From contig JASXTE010000013.1 of NCBI GenBank assembly GCA_030280995.1, positions 13,111,001-13,175,000 of the forward strand: a DNA stretch of 64,000 nt. The letters are read 5' to 3'. The position numbers and the translations under genes are program-made. This DNA comes from Hemileia vastatrix (taxonomy: Eukaryota; Basidiomycota; Pucciniomycetes; Pucciniales; Zaghouaniaceae). The notes beneath the pieces are model-generated. The model was not told where the DNA came from, searched no databases, and saw only the letters and a list, made by a program, of their open reading frames with translations. The number at the start of each line of letters is the position of its first letter. Position 1 is the first letter of the stretch. Shown here piece by piece: positions 54,111 to 64,000 of the stretch.

Positions 54111-55178
54111 TGTAGACAATTCTATAGTACTAGCTATAGGCCTTGGCCAAGGGAGTTGGAGTAAAACCAGAAGAAAAACCCCTGTCCCTTTAAAAAATAG
54201 AGTGAGATTTACCTGTTACAGTAAATTGGTTCCTGTTACCACAAAATCCCTTTTCCAAACACACTTGACAGCTTGATCAGTCAAAAAAGTAGTCTCCAGA
54301 CAGACTACCAAACCAAAGAACTGAAATGCAGACTAATGTCCACACCAGAGAAAGCAATGATACTTGATGTAGGTTGCAAATCCACACCAGAGACAGAAAT
54401 GATACTTGCTATAGCTTGCAAGACTATAACAGAGAAAACAGTTGCTAAGTAAAGTTAAATGAAGGACTTACTTGAAACATACACAGCCGATTGTGGCCAG
54501 AAAACAGTGAAAACTGAGTGAGGAACAAGGATATCATGGCCAGATGGTTGAATGATAATTAAAATTGCCCCAAACTCTCTTAATCACTATATACACACAG
54601 ACTACTAATCAAGAGCCCATGAACACCTGCAACTCCGGCGTTCCTGACCACCAAATTGCATAAAACCTCCCTAGGACCGCTTCCCTACCCTCTAGCACTG
54701 AGGCAGGCAGTCCACCCAGCACTGGGAAGCCCGCCTGAAGCGGCCTGACCACCCTGAAGCCAGAAAACCACCAAAAACACCCAAACTACTAAAACCCTTA
54801 AAACACATAAATACACTACAACAACATCAAGAAATGAAATGTAGAGAAAATTCTGCTCTTTCCAATGGTACTAAGCACTTAACCCTAAGACATAAGGTTA
54901 GCCCATAAATCACAAAAAACAAAATTCAACAGCAATCTTTTAAAAATGAAAAGCGAGAAATTATCCCCCAAATACTTATGCTATGAAAAATGTCCACAAG
55001 ACATAAAATATAGAGAAAAACCAGGGATACCCAATGGTTGCATTCAAATCCCCGTAGTACCAATATTTGCTGCATAATTCCAGAAAAATACCTAATTATT
55101 TAAACAATGCCATTTAAGGCATACCAAAACATCACCAAATAAACCAACAAAGGGCTCCACCAATGTTGGAAGACCACA
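54111..55178 (-). mobile_element. 3' LTR of element D (Y family)
   Basis: 1068 bp, TGTAGACAAT...GAAGACCACA, very like the Y LTRs. It is followed by the PPT complement TCCTCCC and then the antisense ZC1 gene, so it is a 3' LTR. The other LTR was not found in the window. Confidence 0.85.
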
Positions 55179-55226
55179 TCCTCCCTTCAATAGAGAATGT
55201 CCACATTCTCTTAAACCACAACCACC

Positions 55227-55863
55227 ATGTTCAGCTTTCTTTCCAAATCTGCTACTGACATGGGCCCCTGCCAATACTGCATTGACAATAATCTCATCTG
55301 CTCCATATCACCACTAGCTCATCCCTACAGAACCTCCTGTGATGCCTGAAACTCTAGAAAAATGACTTGCTTCAGAACTGGTCCATTGTCTTCTGAAACT
55401 TCTTCACCTTCTCCACAACCTGATCCACCTTCCACTAGTACCAAAAGATCCAGGCCTTCCATTCTGATCCCCAGACTGGTCCACAAATTACAAACTCCAA
55501 AAAAGAGTGTCCACACTACTACTACCACTACTTCTACCATCCCTGGTCCATCTGATGGTAAACACAGAACTTCTTCATACTGAACTCCAATCTGACAATT
55601 TTCCAGTTCATTTTCCTCTTGAAATCAATTATGACAATGTGGGAACCATTGAAACACCCCCACCTAACCCATTGCCCACCATCAAGGACCAATTTCTACA
55701 ACATTCTTCTCAACAGAAGCATCTCCTATAAAACTATTTCCAATCCACTCCTGCTAGGAATCCACAGGATCTTGAGAAAAGGGAGAACCTCATACACCAA
55801 TCCAAAGCTAATGCTGAAAATTTTGTCACATCTCTTGATTCTCTTCTGCCTCCTGACTCTTGA
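55227..55863 (+). pseudogene. ZC1 of element D
   Basis: The exon lengths equal those of Y: exon 1 55227-55557 (331 bp), intron 55558-55606 (GTAAAC...CCAG), exon 2 55607-55863 (257 bp). It encodes CQYCIDNNLICS, then YRTSCDA-stop-NSRKMTC: a TGA occupies the fifth cysteine position. A second stop follows HLL in exon 2 (TAA near 55729), before NYFQSTPARN. Otherwise the frame is intact. It starts 49 bp after the LTR, as in Y. Confidence 0.8.
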
Positions 55864-55944
55864 TTAATATCTTGACTTAGAAATAAAACAAAATCTTCAC
55901 TCCTCCAGACTTCCTGAATGTTGCCAATCATCATAAAAAAATTC

Positions 55945-56410
55945 CTCAGTTTATAGTCTTGGTGTACTAATCCTCAGTTTTAAGTCTTGGGGGACCTACA
56001 GCCCTCATTTTATAGTCTTGGGGGACTCAAAAACCCTCAGTTTACAGTCTTGGGGGACTAAAAAACTAAATCAAAAAGACAGAACCAGAGATCAAAACAT
56101 TTAAGACCCAAAGAAACAAACTAACATAATGGGGTAACTGTTCTACATAGCAGCCAGCTCATCAGTTACCTCCACACTTGCCTTAAAAAAATTCAGAGAC
56201 TACCCCTTGGATGCCCTCTTCCAGAATAACACCAACTCCCTTTTTCAGTTTATAGTCCTGAAGGACTCAAACATTAAACCATCCTCAGTTTTTAGTCTTG
56301 GGGGACTGTACCAATGTTTAGATTAAAGTCCTGACGGACTTTCCAGAGTTCAATTGAAAGTCTTGACAGACTAATTTAAATTTTCAGTTTAAAGTCTTGA
56401 CCGACTGATG
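55945..56410 (-). repeat. Array of small covarying hairpins, element D
   Basis: Nine units of CAGTTTAAAGTCTTGGGGGACT type at about 55948, 55975, 56004, 56038, 56246, 56287, 56317, 56350 and 56385. The large hairpin lies among them. Confidence 0.85.
56131..56172 (-). other. Large conserved hairpin, element D
   Basis: GGGGTAACTG and CAGTTACCTC pair with one mismatch; followed by CACACTTGCC. Confidence 0.75.
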
Positions 56411-56551
56411 CATTGCAAAGGCGGCGCCACCTCAATGCACAATGCACCACTGCCAACCTTCTGAAATTCCACTCTTTCTACACCATCTACACATCACTGA
56501 TAAATCTGTTAATTCATCTCTTTTCTTCCCACTATTTCTCCTTCACATTTT

Positions 56552-58060
56552 ATGACTGGATCATCTAAATTTAACCCATTGGACTTTCCCTGAATCACTG
56601 CTCCAAAAGACTATTCTTGCAAACAGTGCATCCACATGTGCAGACCTTGCACTTTCACTCTTCCTACTCCTCAGGCCAAACTCTATAACAGGGCCTGTGA
56701 TTCTTGAAACTCCAAAAAGAAAAGGTGTGACAGATATCCCAGCTACCCAATACCTCTGCCTTCACCTTCACATAAATATATATCCAGATAACCTACCAGG
56801 TCACCAGAGTATGGACCTGCTTCTTCCAGAAGATCATACCTCTCTACTCCCAAAACCAAGCCCAAAAGATCAGCTTTATTATCCCAAGAGTCTGCTTTCC
56901 TCTCAGCAAATTCATCAAAAATGGCACCAAAATCAGTTCCTAGGCTGGTAGACCGCCTCCAGGCGGCTATCCCGTCGTCAGGCGGCCCGCCTGCCTCATC
57001 AGAAAACAAAAATCAGGCTCAGAACCTCCAAATTCAGCCAAAGAACAACCAAATTTTTCCCTCCAACACCAATAACTCATCATCACAACCTCCTAATTCT
57101 CCCAGAGAAATGTGTACCTCCACCATTTCTTCTTCTATTAACACCAGAACAGCCAATACTGCTTCTAAACACAAAACTCCTGTTGCTTCAGGAGAAAACA
57201 TCTTCACCTCTCCTCTGGCCACCAAGTATTGTTCTGATAACTCTTTTTATTCTGTATCTTCATCCAGCAGATCCCAATCAGCCACCAGATCACAATCTCC
57301 TGGTCCTTCCCGCAATCAACCTGGCACTCCTCTGCCAGCATCTAGTAAACCTGCACCAAGCATTAATATAAACAATGAAAACAACAACAGCCCTCCTGCT
57401 GCAACCAGAGCCCAGGAACATCTCTCTTCTCCTTCATCTTCTCAACACCATTTAGAGGATGACCATAAAAATCCGTACCTCAGTTTGGTGGACCTGCCTA
57501 TAAAATCTATTCAACACTCTTCAGCGATCCAGATTCCAGCTGCATACAAATTTGGAGATCTCCCAATCTGTAAGTACCAAAATAAAAAAACAAAATTCAC
57601 TTTCTTCAACATAGAATAATTATTGAACCCATTCTTCTGTTTAGTTGGAACCCTGCCTCCTGCAGCTGCATTTGGAATTGGCCAACCCCTAGAAACTACT
57701 TTGACGCTGGATTATGCTGATATGAAGTGACACCTAAGCATGATGTGCTCCAACATGCTCAAGGCCTTTTCTCTCCATGGTCAGTTGAATGATTTTGAGA
57801 AGAATCTGAGAAAACAACTCCTTGATGACCACTGAAAGATGTCTCTAATTATCAAGCACACTTTCCAGCACTCCATTCCTGCTTCTTACTCTTCTTAACA
57901 AAGTTTACCTTCTGGCCCTGTTCCTGACCACCATAACTTGTATACTTTCTCCTGCCGCCTGCACTACAAAGAACACAGTTCTTCCTCTAATACAAACAAG
58001 AAGCAAAAATGCCAAAACTGTCCGGACCAACCGCCAGAGGCTTCTTTATCCCATCATTAA
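56552..58060 (+). pseudogene. ZC2 of element D
   Basis: Exon 1 56552-57569, intron 57570-57644 (GTAAGT...TTTAG), exon 2 57645-58060. The zinc-cluster block reads CKQCIHMCRPC, then YNRACDS-stop-NSKKKRC: again a TGA at the fifth Cys position, aligned with the TAA of copy A'. A long Ser/Asn/Pro/Gln-rich region follows (56921-57569 fully open). Exon 2 carries TLTLDYADMK, LSMMCSNMLKAFSLHGQL and IIKHTFQHSIP; TGA codons stand where the other copies have Trp (57729, 57833). Nonsense changes make it a pseudogene unless read through. Confidence 0.8.
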
Positions 58061-58153
58061 ATAAAAGAATTTAAACAAAATTACTAACTAGAAAAATAAT
58101 AACAGCTAACAGATATATATAAAAATTTGTTTTATTTTATTTTTGTTCTTATT

Positions 58154-58184
<31 letters not shown>

Positions 58185-58193
58185 GGGGGTATC
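58061..58193. repeat. ATT-rich spacer
   Basis: (ATT)n microsatellite at about 58150-58185, just outside the Harbinger end. Confidence 0.7.
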
Positions 58194-59439
58194 AATGTTC
58201 AGGGATCCGCAATTAAATTAATTGCGGATAAAAATTCTTATACCCCAATTATCTTTTGCAATTATTTTTGCTAATAATTGGGTTATTAGACACTTTACGT
58301 GTCAATGTTCACCTCTTATACAACATTTTTCTACTTAATTTTTCATAACCACAACTTGGCCATCTATTCTTCCTTATCTTGTCCAGTCTGTTTGCTCATC
58401 TGCGCTCACCCCAACTCTCAACAGCGTTTTTTTTTTTGCTTTCATTTCTCCAACCTATTCACACTTGGCAACCAATTCATTCTGGCGGAGATGCTGTTCT
58501 CTCAAGCAATGGATTGGTGCTCTATACCATATTGGATCATCTTCTTGTCGTCACCGATCTTTCCTCTGGAAAATGCCTACAAGTCGTTCCTGGAGTGTGT
58601 TTCTATTTGTTTCCAATATATCACAGGTCCCTTGATTTTCTTTTATGTGTTATTATGCTAACTTTTTTTATTACTTCCAGGATTCTTCTTCAATTACCTC
58701 AATAGCTGCCAGCAGTTCAGCTCATACTTCATTCACCACTGTCCTTGTGGCCTATTGGTCCCTCACCATTTCAATTTTTTACTTTGAAGTCCCTCAATCA
58801 AAGTCAAAACCACAAATAGTTCAGTGATCTCCCCGGGCTCATGACGCCCACATTTCAATATCTTGTTGTGATCCCACTTCTCATCTGTTTGTTACTGGAG
58901 ATACTGCTACATATCCAGATTCATTTCATGAAATAACCCATCAAAAAAATAAAATGGCTTTATAGAATGTAAGTGTCAAAATCATTCCGCACTGTATCTC
59001 CAAAGCATTTACAAATTGTTGACAGAATCTATTTGTTTAGAATATAATCATCATCATTGTAATTTAGGCCCTTTCTTGTCTCAGTTAATCAATGTGTTTT
59101 TCAAGAACAAAGAAGAAAAACCATGAACAAAAACCAGTTATGACATGAATGATTGAGGTAGCCTATGATTTTATAATTTCATGTTTAAATAACATTAAGA
59201 TATATTATTTACATAAAATCATGGAAATCAAGCTTGATTTAAAATGTACATGGAACAATATCTTCACCAAGCTCATAAGAACCATACGATTATGTTTTAT
59301 ATAATCAATTTTTTGTAACTTTTACTTAAATGTACATAAATACATAATTCATTAGTAGTAGATTAATTAAAAAATCAGTGGGCTTATTCAATTTTTCAAG
59401 TGGTAAAAGTGACTTATGCAAATTTTTAAGTGTTTCAAT

Positions 59440-59745
59440 CAACTTAGACAAATTTACGAGTGGTGAGGAGAGTGAATCAGACAAATGTTTGAATGTTGCA
59501 AGTGACATAGACACATTTCCGAGTGGTGCAAGTGAATCAGACAAGTTTTTGAGTTTTGCAAGTGATTTAGACACATTTCCGAGTGGTGAGAGTGAATCAG
59601 ACAAATTTTTGAGTGTTGCGAGTGACTTAGACACAATTATGAGTGGTGAGGGTGACTCAGACAAATGTTTGAGTGTTGTGAGTGACTTCGACAAATTTAC
59701 AAGTGGTGAGGGTGACTTGGACCAATCTTTGAGTGAGTTGTGCAG
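59440..59745. repeat. 60-bp coding-like minisatellite open on both strands
   Basis: Five to six units of 60 bp. On the plus strand they give SGESESDKFLSVASDLDTFP-type 20-mers (frame 59378-59749), on the minus strand SPLGNVSKSLAKLKNLSDSL (59694-59326). Confidence 0.85.
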
Positions 59746-59929
59746 ATAAAAATTTTATTTTAGGGCTTAAGAACAGAAATGTAGGTGTGTTATGCTCCAG
59801 AATGACATAAGGTCAGGATACGTGATTTGAAACCATGTGAATTGCTCATGGATGTGATGAGTTTGGGATCAGTAATTAGGAATGGAAATTGGGGTATAAG
59901 AAGTGGGATAATGTATTATTGTGCATTCC

Positions 59930-59959
59930 TTATCCACTAGCCCTGGGGCTAGTGGATAA
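59930..59959. repeat. Subterminal perfect palindrome of the Harbinger family
   Basis: TTATCCACTAGCCC-TG-GGGCTAGTGGATAA, 14-bp perfect arms; nearly identical at 15177-15206. Confidence 0.85.
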
Positions 59960-60047
59960 GAATCTTCCGAAATTAATAATGTCGGATCCCGGCAAAAAAA
60001 ATTCCTGATCCCTTATTGCGGATCCCTGAACATTGATACCCCCTATT

Positions 60048-60160
60048 ATTTTTATTTTTATTTTTATTTTTATTTGTATTTTTATTTTTATTTTTATTTT
60101 TATTTTTATTTTTATTTTTATTTTTATTTTTATTTTTATTTTATCTTTATTTTTATTTTT
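60048..60160. repeat. (TTTTTA)n microsatellite
   Basis: About 17 hexamers; gives artefactual Ile/Phe- and Lys/Ile-rich ORFs. Confidence 0.9.
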
Positions 60161-60975
60161 AAATACTAAACTACTATCATTGTCACTGGACAACCTACGC
60201 ACAAGGTCGAGGGTGTTCCTGAAAGTGAGATGAGGAGTTTAGTTTAGAGACTTCTTCAAATCACAGAGGAATTGTTCAAGGAAGGGTTTTGAAGATGACT
60301 CAAAGGAAGATCTACTTGCTTCGAGTTGTATTTGAGAAGAATCTTAATATATTTTAAGGTAATACGAATATTCTTAGAATCTCACAAAGGGTTGCAACAC
60401 TCAACAATCAAAGATTTAAATTTAGAAATGATTATTGAGGGAAAAAAAGGAAATGTATATTAATATTGATTTAACTTGCAGTTTTACCACTATTAACTAT
60501 AAATACATTTTATAATTTAATTCTAAAGAAACATTGAACCAAAATTCAACCCCTTTTATATCTATTACTCCTCCTCGCATCGACCTCATACCCATCCATC
60601 ATTCCGCACACCACAGACCACCAAAATTACACCTGTTACACCTGGACACTCCTCACTAACATCTGTTAACCCCTTAATCCTCCGCTACTCATTCCGTCCA
60701 TGCTCACTACCCCCTTTTTAATAACCCACAGATATTTAATAAAACCTTTAGCGGAATATTGCATTGACTATTGCGCTGTGCGTTGCTTATCAAAGAAAAG
60801 TCTAAACACACTTTTGAGAATTGAATAATTTAGATTTAAAGTTTAGATTAGCGCAGTTGAATGGTGAGTACACAAAGGGAAGTCGCCGTGGCAAGGTAGA
60901 ATCACATTCTGTGCTTTGAGTATGGATTTAGACCTCTGTTTTATTGATTTAATGAGCTTCTTTTGCCTCGAGTGT
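60161..60975. other. Spacer, possibly an LTR of the right-edge element
   Basis: No gene. It is richer in CpG than the surrounding repeats and lies where the 3' LTR of the minus-oriented right-edge element would be, but I could not define ends. Confidence 0.35.
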
Positions 60976-61008
60976 CACGTGGAGTGTGACAGATTCCCGG
61001 GTATAAAA
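60976..61008 (+). promoter_or_regulatory. Promoter with E-box-like CACGTG and TATA box
   Basis: CACGTG at 60976-60981 and TATAAAA at 61002-61008, 83 bp before the ATG at 61091. Spacing is good for a plus-strand promoter of the next gene. Confidence 0.65.
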
Positions 61009-61090
61009 CACGAGCTCTGTTGAGCGTGAAACATATACTTCCCACACTACTGTCCCCTTATTTAATTCTTGTTTATTATTTTTAATTATT

Positions 61091-62126
61091 ATGTCAGCTT
61101 TCCCTACTCCTACTCCCACACCTTCTCACCCTAAAGCGGATGGTGGGCTCATTACCCAACAGTATTCCCAGGCCTGCATGGCTTGTGACTTGATGGAATA
61201 CTTCTGCGTCAAAAGCACGGCCACACAGGGTCCTTGCCAGAAATGTAAGTTTTTCTAATGGAGATGGGTGATGTGCAATGCCCTCTCAAAGAACACCGAC
61301 ATCAAGAAACGGTTTACCAAAACTAAGTACTGGGTAATAACGAAAACCAGAGAAGTGGTCGAAGATATATGGGATGTGTTGGTTGGGGACAATCAGTTGG
61401 AAGGAGTTGACGAGGAGGTTGAAGATACCGTGGCGACCTGGGTAACTCAAGCCACGGGCAAAAAACAAAGGGTGGAAGAGGAAGTGGATAAATTGGTGGA
61501 GGAAGATGAGGAAGAAGTCCCCATCTCGAGGCGGACACTGAAGAAGCGGCGAATGTTCAACAAAGATGACAATGAAGAAAAGGAAGTGACAGTGGAAGTC
61601 ATATCAAACTTATTTCTAGAGGCTGATCCAGTGTTTGAAGTAAGTTTGCTTTTTATTTTATTTTATTTTATTTGTGTTTTCAAAAGAAAATTTTACTGAT
61701 GACTGTATGTTTTAGATTTCAGATGTCATTGCAGAAGCCCCTATTTTGGAAGCCTCGAGCGTGGGAGTTCCTATTGTGGAAACCACTACTGTGGAAGTGG
61801 CCGTTGTGGAAGCGGCGCTTTTGATCCCTACTGAAGAAAATTTACCAGTGATTGCCTTGAGGGAGGATGATGAAGAAACTCTTGAACAGGTATGGTCAAA
61901 GAAACCTTTCCAGGGTCAACAAACTAGGTTCATTGAAGAGTTAAGTGGCAATGTTAACAAGATTATTGATGCTGCCTCCTTCAATGTGGCTGAAGAATTG
62001 CTGGAGATTGGGGAAGTGGTACCGGTAGGAGAGGAGGAGGTTTTTGAGAAATTCAGGAAGGTAATAAGGGTGATTTTGGAGAAGATGAAGAAATTGGTTC
62101 AAAAGAAAATACAGGAAAAAATTTAA
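61091..62126 (+). CDS. Zinc-cluster-like gene antisense to the right-edge Ty3 element
   Basis: ATG 61091; exon 1 to 61639, intron 61640-61715 (GTAAGT...TTTAG), exon 2 61716-62126. Residues 29-65 show C-x2-C-x6-C-x9-C-x2-C (QACMACDLMEYFC, GPCQKC) and, after KFF-stop-WRWVM, another Cys. A single TAA (61256-61258) lies between the fifth and sixth cysteines; otherwise about 320 residues are open. The rest is acidic and Val/Glu-rich (VEEEVDKLVEEDEEEVP, then VETTTVEVAVVEAALL repeats). A short intron around the TAA did not give an in-frame product. The gene lies downstream of, and opposite to, an integrase gene, the same layout as in Z2. Function unknown. Confidence 0.6.
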
Positions 62127-62944
62127 AATGGAAGGAGAAAAAAGAAAGAAAGAGGAAAAGAAAAAGTAGAAACAATTTGTATATTTATTTATTTGGTTTT
62201 GTTTTTTTAATTGAAATTTTTATATTTATTTTATAAGATTATGAGAGAAAAAGAAAAAGAAAAGAAAGAAAAAATATTTAAATTTTGTTTTGAAATTTTG
62301 AAAGGAGAAAGAAAAAAAAATATTTAATCAAGAAAAATTTTAGTTTTAAGTTTGAAAAGAAAGAAAAAATTTTAAATAAGAAGAAGAAGAAAAAATATAG
62401 TTGATTGAAACAATTTTGAAATGAAAATTTAATGAGAGAAAAAATTTTTTTATTCATGAAATTTTATTTATTGAAGTTTTTTGGTTATTTGAAAAGAAAG
62501 AAAGAGAAGAAGAGAAGAAATAATTTTAAAAAAGAATTTGAAAGAAAGAAGTAATTTGTTTGAAGAATTTAAAAGAGAGATTTAGAGGTTGAAGTTAAGT
62601 TCGAGAAAGATTGTCGTGCTGCTTTTGTAAAAAATTTTAATAGTTCGAAGAAAAGAATTTTTTTAAAGAAAGAATGTATGTAGAAAATTGAAAGAAAATT
62701 TTAAAAGGTTTTTACAAATTTTTTATTTGTTTATTTTAATTTAATTTATTTTAAAGAAGGTTGAAAAAACTTTTGAAAGAAAAAGAAGATAGAAGAAAAG
62801 AAAACAAAGAATAAGGAAATTTTTTAGAGGTAAAGATGTTTTAGATTTTGAAGAGAAGAAGGAAAAGAGAAAGAAAAGAAAAAAGAGAGGAGAAGAAAAA
62901 TAAAGAGATTTTTAAGGTTTTGGTTTTAAAGGATATTTAAGATG
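62127..62944. repeat. Purine-rich (GA) low-complexity tract
   Basis: Mostly GAAAGAAAAAG-type sequence on the plus strand; no gene. In the sense of the right-edge element it is a long polypyrimidine stretch behind the chromodomain. Confidence 0.7.
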
Positions 62945-64000
62945 AAAAGATTTTAGGAGTTCAGGGGCATTAGAAACATTGATGGCTGGTTCCCAGTATG
63001 TTTTGTCTGAATCATTGAGGGAGCCTTCCCATTCCATGAGGTATTGAAGTTTCCCCTTGCGCATTCTTGAATCAATGATACGGCTTACTTACCACTCTAG
63101 ATGTTCTTCTACTTTGACCTGTTCCGGAGGAGGTTGGTTCCTGCCCGGGTATGTTTCTCAAGCCAGTTCCAGGAGAGATAAGTGAAAAACAGGGTGAATA
63201 GCCTGCCATTTAGGAGGTAGCTTGAGTCAAAATGCAGTTTTAGAGACTTCAGAGTTGATTTTGAATGGTCCCAAGCGCCTTTCAGCTAGTTTCTTTGATG
63301 GTCGAGTTGTTCAAATGTTTCGTGCGTCAAGCCATACTTTGTCGCCTGGTTTAAAGGGAGGGGTAGATTGTCGATGTTTATCGGCCTGTTCCTTGTACCT
63401 TCAAATTGCTTCTTCCAAATTTGATTTAAGTTCTTCTTGGAGTTGTGATATCGTTTGAAGATAATGTTCCGTAGGATGATTAGTTCCTACATGGATTGAG
63501 TTGAATCGAGGATGCCTTCGATAAACAGTTTCAAAAGGATATTGTTGTGTCAAAGAATGAGTCGAGTTATTATAAGCAAATTCGGCCAATGGTAACCATG
63601 TGGTCAAATTGTCTTGTTGGTAACTGACATACATTTGAAGGTATTGTTCAAGGATTTGGTTGACCCTTTCCGTTTGCCCATCAGTTTCAGGATGATAGGC
63701 CGTGGAGAGATTCCTTGTGATATTGAGTTTTCGACACAGTTGAGTCCAGAATGTGGATACAAACAATGAGCCTCTATCTAAAATAATATCATTAGGTAAG
63801 CCATGTTTGGAAAATACATATTCTAGAAACAATTTTGACAAATCTTCTGCTGTAGCAGTAGTAGTGGTTTTAATGAAAATAGACATTTTTGAAAATCTAT
63901 CTACTATTACTAATATAGCATCAAAATTATTAGAAAGAGGAAGTTGAGAAATGAAATCCATTGATAAAGATTCACAAGGTATAGAGGGAATAGGAAGTGG
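62945..64000 (-). pseudogene. Ty3/gypsy integrase with chromodomain, truncated by the window edge
   Basis: Minus strand. 63961-63401 is open: MDFISQLPLS (first Asp), the second Asp in LDRGSLFVS, Glu in DGQTERVNQILEQYL, then EFAYNNSTHSLT and the GTNHPTEHYLQTI segment. Beyond 63401 stops occur, but the GPFKI, HPVFHLSLL and a chromodomain (KLQYLMEWEGS, DKTYWEPAINVSNAPELL, about 63100-62945) are clear. The frame continues beyond 64000. It is a decayed chromovirus, different from Z1. The zinc-cluster-like gene lies behind it in antisense. Confidence 0.85.

Larger units (their letters stand above)
58194..60044. mobile_element. Non-autonomous PIF/Harbinger element, 1851 bp (TSD ATT)
   Basis: Termini AGGGGGTATCAATGTTCAGG...ATCCGCAAT and its exact inverse; ATT on both sides (58191-58193, 60045-60047). 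The left 130 bp (GTTATTAGACACTTTACGTG, TTTTTCATAACCAC) match the Myb-gene end of the long elements; the right 250 bp match the transposase end at 15093. Between them is no transposase. Contents: fragments with open frames (58299-58827) that I cannot identify and a 60-bp tandem repeat. Confidence 0.88.

Noticed and set aside
20703..58060. Reassignment of TGA to an amino acid
   Set aside because: The TGA codons replace different residues (Arg, Trp, Gly, Cys). This fits C-to-T / G-to-A decay in dead copies better than a code change, and intact frames do not use TGA internally.
58299..58827. Possible membrane protein gene (Phe/Leu-rich ORFs)
   Set aside because: Overlapping frames with no domain and no start context; may be a captured fragment but I cannot support a gene.
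59930..60233. Ile/Lys- and Ile/Phe-rich ORFs
   Set aside because: They come from the TTTTTA microsatellite.

Overview
The window looks like a fungal repeat graveyard, most likely from a basidiomycete and perhaps a rust-type (Pucciniales) genome. I base this on AT-richness, short GT-AG introns, chromodomain Ty3/gypsy integrases, PIF/Harbinger transposons with Myb-like partner genes, and repeated Zn2Cys6-type proteins; the phylum-level call is an inference. I found no convincing single-copy host gene and no rRNA, tRNA or CRISPR. Almost everything can be assigned to nested mobile elements.

Layout. 1-2046: 5' part of a broken Ty3 gag (minus), with a leader of degenerate tandem repeats (2150-2580). 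4344-9470: decayed LTRs, a Harbinger MITE, and the 3' end of an LTR element (here A') that carries two antisense zinc-cluster pseudogenes. 9590-12450: degenerate Ty3 gag-pol (minus). 12790-13920: fragment of the same cargo family. 15093-20100: decayed Harbinger element. 20120-54110: a second Harbinger element in inverted orientation, broken open by nested insertions. Its Myb-like gene (20382-51639) is split at 21290 by LTR element Y (21290-51203, TSD ACAT). Y is itself interrupted by Z1 (24314-33431, TSD AACCA) and by Z2 (35478-49804, TSD CCGA). Z1 and Z2 each carry a small CACTA-like element (27179-27439, TSD AAT; 39130-40015, TSD ATA). 54111-58060: another Y/Z2-type element (D) inserted in the Harbinger transposase. 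58194-60044: non-autonomous Harbinger element. 61091-64000: a zinc-cluster-like gene lying antisense to a decayed chromodomain Ty3 pol.

The most interesting system is the Z2/Y/A'/D lineage, large Ty3-type LTR elements. (i) Between pol and the 3' LTR they carry one or two antisense, intron-containing genes encoding Zn2Cys6-type proteins (called ZC1 and ZC2 here). ZC1 starts 20-125 bp inward from the 3' LTR, so the LTR probably supplies an antisense promoter. (ii) Their sense strand carries arrays of a tiny hairpin (4-bp stem, 6-nt loop, then a TAAACTG tail) whose stems covary between copies. (iii) They also have a larger conserved hairpin with a GGGGTAAYTG/CARTTACCCC stem. (iv) Z2 has a plausible -1 frameshift heptamer between gag-pro and RT. 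Y has gag, cargo and hairpins but no pol, so it looks like a non-autonomous passenger of Z2-like elements. The element at the right edge repeats the layout of an antisense zinc-cluster gene behind pol.

Relative ages follow from nesting and LTR divergence: Harbinger copies are oldest, then Y, then Z2 and Z1 (Z1 LTRs show only about eight differences by eye), then the CACTA-like insertions.
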